In this document: positions 10,212-20,700 of the stretch, piece by piece | How positions within the stretch are numbered: position 1 is the first letter of the stretch | Layout of the letters: each line of letters starts with the position of its first letter | Source: Sympetrum striolatum | Taxonomy: Eukaryota > Arthropoda > Insecta > Odonata > Libellulidae | Reading direction: 5' to 3' | Length of the DNA stretch: 64,000 nucleotides | NCBI GenBank assembly: GCA_947579665.1 | Contig: OX388350.1 | Location: forward strand, 43,433,393-43,497,392 | The notes under the pieces: generated by a model | What the model saw: the letters and a program-made list of their open reading frames with translations, nothing else | Database searches by the model: none | Told to the model about the DNA's origin: nothing | Made by a program: the position numbers and the translations under genes

Positions 10212-10935
10212 ATACGTACTAGTTATAAACATAGTTAATATATAATACATGCATTATAAACAGTCATAGAAAAGAATATTTCTTCACATACATATATTAT
10301 ACTATTTACCGAATAACTAAATAATGCATCCATAATATCATTTAAACCGTTTTACTGGATTCTTCGGGATTCGTAGCACTATAACCAAGGTTAAGCCACG
10401 AAATAGGAAATTTTTGATGAAATATGTGGGTTTGCACGTGGTTTCTTCATTCTCGCCTTCTCATCATTTTCCTAAGAAGATTACTCAAGTTCAAAGATTA
10501 AAGCGAGCGAAGACTACCAAAGAAGTTAGGGCTGGTTGTTACTTCTTGTTTTGCGAGCTCAGCTTCTTTTCGAATAAGCGATGACGAGGTCGCCAGAAAT
10601 GCGAAGTGTTGGAGAAAACTTAGATGTAACTAGTTTAAGGCCGAACAAATTGGTAATTATTTTCAGAGCATTCCTTCCCCCCTCTTCGACTGCATCCCAA
10701 CTCCTCCCAACTCCATACCTCAGTCACTCCTCTTCCTCTCCTCAGCTCCCTCTCCTCTGTTTCCTCTCTCTTTTTCAGCAAATTGCGTGAAAGAAAGGCC
10801 AGGGGGGACGGAAAAGCCTGGAGGCTTTGTAAGAATTGCGAGGGAAAATTATGAGGAAAGCCCCAAATGAGTGGCTGAGATACGTAAATCTAGATTAAGC
10901 TAATCTTTTCTCGACATTTATTCTTCTATAGCTAT

Positions 10936-11150
10936 AAATCAATGACGTAGCTCGTTTATATGTGAAACATTACTTATAAGGAAGAAAATATTGTAGTATT
11001 GGTAATTTTTTACTCAGTCGTATGATATTTACCAATGATCCTATGAATCAATAACGTAGATCGTTTCTGTGTGACTCTTTTCTTATGGGGAAGAGAATTT
11101 TTGAGTATTGGTGAAATGTTTTACTCAATCATAGGATGTTTAATGATTTA
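10936..11150 (+). repeat. two-copy tandem repeat, ~108-bp period
   Basis: AATCAATGACGTAGCTCGTTT near 10937 recurs as AATCAATAACGTAGATCGTTT near 11045. Each is followed by a related ~90 bases containing GGAAGA-AAT, GTATTGGT and TTTTACTCA-TC. The copies are clearly diverged. Confidence 0.7.
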
Positions 11151-11859
11151 CAATTAGGTGATTTACGATGATCTTATGAAAACCACCTTTCAGAGCATTC
11201 AATAAAGAAACCTCAAAACGAATGGCAACATTCATCGTCATTAATACCTCAGAAGTTTTCATTTATCATTACCATAATCAATGCTAAGGCAAAAATAAAT
11301 AGAAGATTCAGTTTACTCTATCTAGTACATTAAGGCATTAAGCATTATTGCATTTATTATTATATATTAACAGGAACTCGAACTTGGTAATGAAATAAAT
11401 TAATAAATTGGAGTAGTTAAACTGTAAATTTACAATGCTATATAATTTATCCTGTAATGTACATAGTTTACTTCTAGGAAGAATAGCATGCCTTGTAAGT
11501 TCCATAATGAATTATCTGAACCTTAAGATATCAACTAGTTGACGAAACCGGTCGATAATAAATTCGTCGTGGTACTGTGTTCTTCTTCCAAGATGTCGGC
11601 TGTATTCCACGAAATCAAGCTTAAACATTTTAGTTTTATATGGTTTACGTCTAATTGAATAATCTATTATTTATAATTATAATCCATAATTTATTCGTGT
11701 AGATATGATTACAAGAATAGAATCGCATCTTGTTCATCAGTATTGTATAATTTGAGCTAAGTTCATTTTATTCAACAAAATACTCCCCTGGGATAACAAA
11801 AATGCGTAGTTTGCAGTCGAGTGAAATGATATTACAAGTCCCCGGATAAACAAATGAGT

Positions 11860-11965
11860 AATGCGTTGGCCTTCATTGCAAATGGTCCCTGAATCGATTC
11901 CCGGTAGTGGCCCACACACAATAAAGGCGCGGAATTACCTCAACTGTCGAAGCACCTTCGCAGGA
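11860..11965 (+). repeat. SINE-like fragment with B-box and shared tail
   Basis: A degenerate Pol III B-box (GAATCGATTCCCGG, near 11891-11904) is followed about 35 bases later by ACCTCAACTGTCGAAGCACCTT. A second copy of this arrangement is at 62150-62250. B-box plus a shared downstream tail suggests a tRNA-derived SINE family. No intact A-box was identified here. Confidence 0.5.
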
Positions 11966-12789
11966 AGTGCTACCGAAAGATGCCAATCTCAATGACGATT
12001 TCCTTTTATTTGCATCACACTTCCTTCCACCCCCTCTTCTCCCCCACGCCTCTCTCCACCAATACCACGGGCTCTTGTTTACTCACCTGTCTTATGTCAC
12101 TCGTCCGAGCGAAAATTCCCGCCCTCCCCTCGATCGGTCACTCCTACAGCTTCTTCATTTTCTAAGGCGCGATAAGCCCCCCTCTCACTTCCGTCGGCAT
12201 TCCTCCAAGGGCCTTCCACATAGTTGTCCCCTCAACCCCGCAATAGTGAGTGTCTCCCGCGTTCTCACCATGGAACGAGGGACGTAGTCGCTGGTTAACT
12301 CGTGGGTGTTCTCTTCGGGTCTCTGCCCGTCTTCGAGTGTGTGCTTGTTCGCGGAAGTGCTTCGTCGATCTCGGAGCTTTAGGAAGTGATATATCTGGCG
12401 GAGTCGGGAAAGAACCGGTCAATGTGGTGCTGATTTTGCTTGTGAGGTGTACTCCGCCGGTGCTTTGCTTACCATTTCGCAGCGTTAAGTGTGCGTGGAA
12501 GGGAGATGAGAGAAATTGGTGATTCCATCGACAAAACTGCGAAGGAACGGAGGTTTTTTAGTTTTCCATGGCCCCTGCGGTTGCCTAACACCAAGACAAG
12601 GGCTCGTATTTATGGTAGAAAGTTAGTATTTATTCTTTGCTATAAAGGTGTTTCCATTACTATTCAGTAGATATGTTGTTTGCTACTATTCTAGTTATAC
12701 TCTTTCAATGTTCAACTGTTGTTGCAAAAGTGCGCCTTTGTGTTATAGAAGACTTACTTCCCAAGGAAGAATAGACTTGAAAAGTGTCC

Positions 12790-12862
12790 GTCATGACCGG
12801 GAATCGAACCCGGGTCTCCCGATTGTCGGTCAGGTGCTCTGTCCATTGGGATTTTTCTCGGG
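12790..12862 (-). repeat. tRNA-derived SINE head, minus strand
   Basis: Read on the minus strand this contains GGACAGAGCACCTGACC, an A-box/D-arm-like part, then a B-box GGGTTCGATTCCCGG (plus strand 12798-12812). The T-arm is intact, but the flanks do not form an acceptor stem, so it is a SINE head or tRNA relic, not a working tRNA gene. Confidence 0.6.
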
Positions 12863-14113
12863 TGCACGCCATCTCGTCCAAAAATACCTTACCGATTTTC
12901 CTGAAAAGACTTACATTTAGATTTAGATATATACCCCGCGAGCCATTAATTGCGTACGGCAGTATGACTTACTTAACAAATAAGTTGTTTCTTGGTGCAG
13001 AAATGCTAAAAATACATTCCTTCCGTCTGTCTGTAAGTTTTCAATGGCGATATTACGTAGAATTTTGATAAAGTTTAGTCTTTCTAAGAGGGTAGAAGGT
13101 GGTTTAATATACGTTTCATGGTAGTGCTGCTTTATTGCCGCTTATTTCATTGGGATTTCATATCGCGCACATGAGGCTTGAGTCATAATTTTATATTGGG
13201 GTTACGCACTTTATCAGAAGACCCTGACCTGTGACAAAGATACCTTGCCATCGGTCCCTCTGTGTATGGATTTCTCTGCTATTATTTGGGTATAATTATT
13301 TTTATTCTTAACAAAAATGTTCGTTACATTATTTTTTACTCGTACATCAATGAATGTCCTCCTAAATTCCGGCTTTAAATCCACAGACGATCATAGTGGT
13401 AGTAAATTATCAACTAAAAGTGATTCAATTTGAGGAACTTTGTTGCCTATTAAATTATCGCTCATCGTTAAATCGTTCATACCGGTGAACAGACGGTCTC
13501 TCGTAATTATTGCCTGAGACTTTGGTAAATAAAAATCTCCATAAGTTCTCCATAATCTCCTATTAGTTCGGTGACCTCCGAGAAAGTCGTGTTAAGTAGT
13601 GTTATTCAGTTCATTAGTCACATTTATTTTCTAAAAGGAATTTTATTTTGAATTTTATATAAGGGCTATAATTTGTTTTCCTCTCTCTGATTTACCTTTC
13701 TCTGAAAGGAAAATTAATTTATAATGGGTTTCCAACGATTCTCGAGTAATTAATCAACGATAGTTGAGAAAACAATATCCTTGCATTGAGTTTCTCTGTG
13801 AACGCCGTGCACCAAAAATTGTCCTTCAAATTCACTGCCGTCGTTTCACGAGGATCAAAGCTCATCAAGTCGGAAGATTGTTTGGAGTTTGGCACCGCCT
13901 AATCGTCGGCTCTACGCAGGTGTTTTTGTAAATTTCGAGCAAATCACTTCCCAAATTTTCAGTCAATTATGTCATGATTCCTTCGTAATCAAGAATATGC
14001 CGCCGAAAGAAGACCGTAGCAACAAAGTAAATTCACAAATGATCGAAATTAAGCTTTAACTTAGCACAAGAAAGTGTGTACCTAAACCCAAGTTTTACAA
14101 GAAGTAAAAAATA

Positions 14114-14187
14114 GTGACTTGACTGGGACTCGAACTCTTGTCTCCACTTTCCGGGCAGGTGTTCTAACCACTAAACTATCAAGCCAC
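14114..14187 (-). repeat. tRNA-like sequence with intact acceptor stem (SINE or tRNA pseudogene)
   Basis: On the minus strand these 74 bases start GTGGCTT and end AAGTCAC, which pair over seven positions with one G-T wobble. An A-box (TAGTTTAGTGGTTAGAAC) and a B-box (GAGTTCGAGTCCC) are in place. The anticodon and T stems pair poorly, so I do not call a functional tRNA gene. It lies about 440 bp upstream of corkscrew exon 14625. Confidence 0.6.
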
Positions 14188-14624
14188 GTCCTTTTCACTG
14201 ATTTTTTGCCGAGTATTGTTATGCTTTGTATTTATCAATGGGAAGGGAAGAGTCAACGAATAGCTCCAATGACTCAGCTATTGGGAAGAATCAAAGAGTA
14301 TAGCTCGTGCAAATGGAATTCATTGAGAGATTGTAGCAACATACTTAGTCCTTATTTTTCGAAACATTTATTCTCTCTTTTCCGCTACTTTTCTCTTATC
14401 ATTTCCTCCTCAGTATTTCCTCGAACATTTCTGTGCAATTGCCTCTCATGTGTCTACGTTTCCTTGGGATTAAGATTTTTGCCTTATCTGACGCGCTGAT
14501 TGTATATCGCTAGTGAAATAATATGCTTTATCGTCGTTATTGTTTAAAAGCTTAGTCTTTTGACCGAGCATGTAGTCTTTATTTGGCTATAAGAGATTCT
14601 TAATGAGGATTTTGTTTTTTTCAG

Positions 14625-14787
14625 GTGGTTCCACGGCCATCTCTCGGGCAAGGAAGCGGAGAAGCTGATCCTGGAGAAGGGGAAAAATGGGAGTTTTCTT
14701 GTTCGGGAATCTCAGAGCAAACCTGGCGATTATGTTCTCTCTGTGCGGACGGACGATAGAGTGACTCACGTCATGATAAGGTGTCAA
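14625..14787 (+). CDS. csw: csw exon: first part of C-terminal SH2
   Basis: Starts with the third base of an Arg codon and encodes [14 protein letters not shown], then GSFLVRES with the phosphotyrosine-binding Arg, through VTHVMIRCQ. Acceptor TTTTTTCAG, donor GTAAGT at 14788. Length is 1 + 54 codons. Confidence 0.97.
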
Positions 14788-17700
14788 GTAAGTGTTGTTT
14801 ATTGTCTCCATGCCTTTAAAACCGGAATGTTTTCTTCAGCGAACCATAATGGACAAATCCTTACGCAAGGAAAAAATTGATGTATTTCGATCGGTAACAT
14901 GACATTGTTTCATTCTTTACATTTCCCCGACTTGATACATTTGTTTTGTATTCTCGGACTAGTTCAAAGTTTAATGTTATTTATAATTAAACGTTTAATG
15001 TTATTAGAATTATTGAAATTAAGCTTATTTTCCTCTCTGATTAAATTTTCTGAGTCCACGTTTTTACTTCGATTGGATGCTTTTTAATATTAATGTAATG
15101 TTATAGATTGTTTTCGATCTAGAATCTTTCCCCTATCTAAGGTTGCTATAATTTTTTGTCTACATTTTAAAGTTTTTATTCTTGTTTATATTTTCATACC
15201 ATGTATATTTTGTTTCAATTCTGAAAGTGACGGGTGCATTAAAATGAAATGGCTGCTAAAAATGGTATTCTTATTTTAGCCTCTATATCTGTAAATGAAA
15301 TATTCTCTCAGAATGTTGAACTTAAATGATTCTTTGATATCTATGATCCAGCAATCGTATATTTATTGAGTGTGTCTCGTTAAAAGAACAAGTTTTGCCT
15401 ATCCTCGATTTTTTATATTTTATTTTTCTGTTTTACTTAGTACTTTCATTAATTTTTCGCTCGGCAATTATTGCCAATTTAAAGTGATTTCTTTAGCATG
15501 AACAAACCCCAACATCCATGACGTAAAAAGAAAAAAAAACTGTCAGTGGGGTCTGGAATCTAGAACCTTTGTATTAGTTGTTTAGCACACCAAGGTCAGA
15601 AAAGTTAATTTAGTATGAATTTCTGTTTCAGGATAATCGGTACGATGTAGGAGGCGGAGAGAAATTTGACAGCCTGAGTGAGTTGATAGAGTTTTACAAG
15701 AAGAACCCTATGGTTGAAACCTCCGGAACAGTAGTCCATCTTAAGCAACCATTCAACGCCACCCGCATCAATGCCAGTGGTATTGATAGCAGAGTCAAGG
15801 AACTGCAGGTAAATAATTTGTCAAATTTCCTCTTAAGTTGTTTCTAAATTTTTTACTACATTCATCTGGCTCTTACTTCAGCTTCCTTTACCTTTTTCTT
15901 TTGGTTTATAGGTATATCATTTTATACTAGTAATTAAATTGTCTTTTAGCAGCATAGTAGAACTAGGACTCCATATATTTACCAAATTCACCTAAAACAT
16001 TTTTCCATATTTCAGTAATATTATCAATTAATAATATGGTACATGTATTAGCAACATCTTCAAAAATGTTGTTTCATTTTGGGAAGATATTTCAGAATTG
16101 CTATTGTTTTTCACTGAAATATTGTGTGTCCAAGGCTTGCATTTATTTTTATTTGCTCCTCAATATATATTGGAAAATATATTCTGATCTTCATAGTATT
16201 AAATGATTCCCATGATTTATTTTACAGAAAGAGAATGGGCATTCAACTGGAAAGGCTGGATTTTGGGAGGAGTTTGAATCTCTTCAGCAGCAAGAGTGCA
16301 AACATCTATTCTCTCGGAAGGAAGGCCAAAAAGTTGAGAATCGCAACAAAAATAGATACAAAAACATCCTGCCATGTGAGTATATTCAATTGAATCCTTA
16401 AAAAAAGGTTTTTGTAATTTTATTTAGCAGACTTCTAGTGCATACATGTGAATACTTTGGAGAGTTTATCTATAATAATCATTGTGTAAATTATAAAAAG
16501 TGGTTTAGTGTCACTTTATATCACGTATATCATTTCTATAAAAAACTCTAATATCTTACTTATATCTCAACAATATTTTTCATAATGATGATAAATTTAG
16601 TTATTCTCAATTTTCTCTTGATTTTTATTACGTAACTCAACTCTTTTTGTAAATATATTTTTTCTTGTTCTTATTTGTCCCCTTTGCATATAAGTCATTT
16701 TTATTGTATGAGTCTTAATGAATCAATTCTCTGTTTTTTAACAAGTTACCTAATCACTATCAACTGACTATTTTTTAATCATAAAATGGGGGATTTCATT
16801 GTAAGAGACATTAATGAAAATCACACTTTTTCTTTGGTGTAAATTGCAATCTTTATGAATGACAGTACTGTTCATTTATGTTTCAGAATATAAAATATCT
16901 GAGATCCAATGTTTTCATCTTCAAAGGAATGCCATTTTCTTGTCACATACACTTCTTTTTTAAGTTCTGAGAATGATTTATACTTTTCTTTTGCAGTTGA
17001 TCACACAAGAGTAAAATTAAAAGAAGTGGACCCATCCATTCCTGGATCAGAGTACATCAACGCAAATTACATCAAGGTATGAATATTATCACATTACTAT
17101 ATATGATCTCATTCTATACAGTATAATTGAAATGAACTTAGAAATTTCATTCTCATTGTCTAAAAATATTTCATTTACTTTTTCTTTATACAATAAGGTA
17201 TTATAAGGTTCATTGCTAATTGTTTATAATTGAACATATCATGTAAAATAACTTCTTATTAAACATTCCAAAACTACATTAAAACTGATTTTGTCTCTTC
17301 AGCCTGAGGATGAACCATTTCCTGATGGTCGTATGAAGCACTACATTGCCACGCAGGGATGCTTGCCAAGTACTACCTCTGACTTCTGGCAGATGGTATG
17401 GCAAGAGAATACCCGCGTGATTGTCATGACAACCAAGGAGATAGAGCGTGGAAAGGTTTGTACAGAAATAATCATTCCTAAAAAATGAAATTCACAGAAT
17501 AAATCAATCCTAAAAAAATAACTTTTATAAAATATTGTTGGTTAGTAATTGAAACTCTTTTATCCTTCCATTTTTAAACTTATTGTCTTCATTTTAATAC
17601 TGTCCTAAGGAAAACATGATAGATTCTTTAATTTATGAAGTGTTATGAATGTGTATTATATGATACACTTTATATGTATGCATTATATCAAAGAATTAAT

Positions 17701-20700
17701 TTTAATATCCTTTTTCAATGTTTATCAAGCTTTTGAAAATGGTGATTCATCATTTTTTTTCAAAATGAATAGCTTTATAAAACTCAGACAATGGCCAAAA
17801 AGTGATAGATATTCTTTCTCACAAACGGTTTAGTTTTAAAAGATAATCTTAGAGTTGAAAGATTTACTCTAAAACCAGAATAAGAAAAAAAATCTTCTAA
17901 TTGAAAGTTTTGATTTCCTTGGTTTGAAAATTATGAAGTTGAATGTTAGAGATACAGGAAGCAAATATTTAATATTTTTGAATGCCAATTGAAGTATGAA
18001 AGCATTTTATCAAAAATCATGAGTTAAGTATTGTAGGCCATTTTTTTAAAGGCATTCTGTGCAATTATTTTACAAGAATTAAAGTAACTGAAGTGGAGGA
18101 CTTAAATTGATCAAAAATGTTTATTATTAAGGTTTAAAATTAGTGGCAGATAATTTAGAATATTGTAGTAAACATCATGAGTATTATTATCATTAAGTTC
18201 TTGCAAGAAATATGGAGAAGAGTGGTGTGATAGTTGGTAAGTTGGCCTAGTGAGGCCTATGTAAAATGTCTTAATTTTGGTCAATTGAAATATGTTACTC
18301 ATTAAGAAATTAAATCCATATCGTGTATATTTATGATTCCAGAACAAGTGTGCTAGGTACTGGCCAGAGGAGGGTCAGATGAAGGAATATGGGCGGGTCC
18401 GTGTACGGAACCTCTCAGAGTCATCAACAGCAGACTATACGTTGAGGGAATTCCTAGTGTCCTGCGTCCATGATGAGAGAGAAGAACCTAAAGCTCCCCT
18501 TGGCCTCCGGGGAGGCCGCAAGGGATGCGATAGTGATATGATGGACGGCATGTCAGGGGAAGAGAGGAAGGTCTTCCATTATCACTTCCAGGTAAAGCAC
18601 TTTTTCAGTATCTAAGAGACAGTAGAATATTAGCATGCTATTTCCATTATTTATTCCACAGTAGTTGAAACTTAGCACTACTTTCAGCATTTGGAATGAC
18701 TCTTCTCTTGTGCAAATTCATATTATAGTACTTAGGGAGGGCTTATGTTAAGAAACTTATTATAATCCCTTAAGTTCACGTCTATGTTTCTATTACTGTA
18801 TATATGTCAATCTTTTACCTTTTTGTATGTTGAGGTGCCATAAAACTCCCTGTTCTAAGACATACTCTATCATACCTGGTAAATATCCACATCCTTTTGG
18901 CATCTGTTAACTAATGTCATTTGTCTTCCCTTACCAACTTTTCTCTTGGATTCTACCATCAATAGTTTTGCTACCATCTTACTTACTTAATATTTGATCG
19001 TCCTATTTCTTCTGCCTATATTTTATTTATTAGAGCCGAAGCCCCTTCTTTTTCAACATCTCGAATATTATCCTTTGATGCTCCTAGCCCTACTTATTTT
19101 TTCCATTCTACACTACATACTCTTCTGAAATACTTCCAATCTTTTATAGTACCTTCCTTTCTATTACTTGTTACCTGAAATGTAACATGTAAGAAAGTAT
19201 CACAGAACAAAGCTGTGATATCTTGGCTTCATGATAAAGGTTATAAATGAAATAATTAAGTTGAAAAATAACCTTAAGAATTCATAAGATAATTTAAAAG
19301 TATAAATTATGCTTTACAAGCTACTGAACTTCTTTTTTCTTAATTAGAAATACAAATTTAAATTTATGAATGTTTTGAAAATCCAGATAACATCAAAAGT
19401 AAAGAACTAGAAGTTGAGCTCTTTAAGGAGAATGTATTGATGTGTTGCATTCGAAAACAACAAAATTTTGACTTTGATTTCATTATGTTGATGTCGTTCT
19501 TCTTGCAGGCATGGCCAGATCATGGAGTTCCTTCAGACCCAGGCTGTGTACTCAACTTTTTGCATGATGTGAATGCACGCCAGGAATCTATACCTAATGC
19601 AGGGCCTGTGTTGGTCCATTGTAGTGCTGGCATTGGCCGCACTGGAACTTTTATTGTGATTGATATGATCCTTGATCAAATTGAGAGGCAAGGTTAGTAT
19701 ACCCCTGGGTTTTCATTTAATGTTTATTTATTATGGTTATTCTTAAATTCCTTAAATAATGTGCAGTATGTTGCTATTAAGTAGTGTATTTTACAATTAT
19801 TCCTCAAAAATCAATGATTTGTATAAATTTAAAGATATTTAAAATTTATTCCGGAGGAAATACCTATAGCCCATAATAGTTTCAAAATAAGAATGCAGAT
19901 AAATGTATTTTAGTACTTCATGGATTTCCTTGTAATTAGCCTTAAAAATGGTAATTCTCTACCTCTCTATCAGTGGTTTCTATAAATATCTCATTTTAGA
20001 TTCAAAATAAATTTTAGCCCAGTCTCTGAACTAAAAAAAGTTACTTAAATAATTCAGAACATTTCAATTAATAGCTGAAGTACTTTATATTTTGTAATTT
20101 AAGTGAATAAATCTCTAAATTACTTGTTAGAACTCTATGTCAGTGGTTGCAAAAAATATCTAATTTTAGATTCAAAATTCATTTATTTTAGTCCTAGTCT
20201 ATACCTGCAAAAACAATTATTTAAATAAATTATTAAAATCCAAATTATTTCAATCAATATCTAAAGTATTTCATATTTATTTTATTAAACTAAGTGAATA
20301 AATCTCTAAATGACTTGGGATTAATGCTGATATTTAGTAATACTTAATCTTCTATTCTTCAGGGCTTGACTGTGAGATAGATATTCAGCGTACAATCCAA
20401 ATGGTGCGATCCCAAAGGTCTGGAATGGTCCAGACGGAAGCTCAGTATAAGTTTGTGTACTTAGCTGTACAGCATTACATAGCTGCCGAGTCTCAAAGGA
20501 GGCAGGCAGAACAGGTTAGTTTCAATAAATGTCTCCCTTATCGTTTACTCATAATTTTATCGAATATTATTTTAATTACTTTAGTGCAAATTGTGAGTGT
20601 TTTTATTCTTTGCACCATTGGTGAAAATCTTTTTGTCTGACATTTTTGTGGCTGTAGTCTTCATTTTAATGCAAGAGAATGAATTGATTGCCTTTTACGC

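Larger units (their letters stand above)
10212..14624. other. non-coding stretch before the first visible corkscrew exon
   Basis: No coding exon recognised. It holds a tandem duplication (10936-11150), SINE-like pieces (11860-11965, 12790-12862) and a tRNA-like sequence (14114-14187). Around 12240-12530 the DNA is GC- and CpG-richer than the surroundings and could be a promoter or an untranslated first exon, but nothing decides it. A pyrimidine-rich run lies near 10680-10770. The segment ends in a polypyrimidine tract and TCAG acceptor at 14612-14624. Confidence 0.5.

Noticed and set aside
12250..12522. 90-codon frame starting near the GC-rich patch as a corkscrew 5' coding exon
   Set aside because: Its translation has no SH2 features. 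The region may be regulatory, but coding is unsupported.
12790..12862. Functional tRNA gene on the minus strand
   Set aside because: The B-box is perfect, but the ends do not form an acceptor stem.
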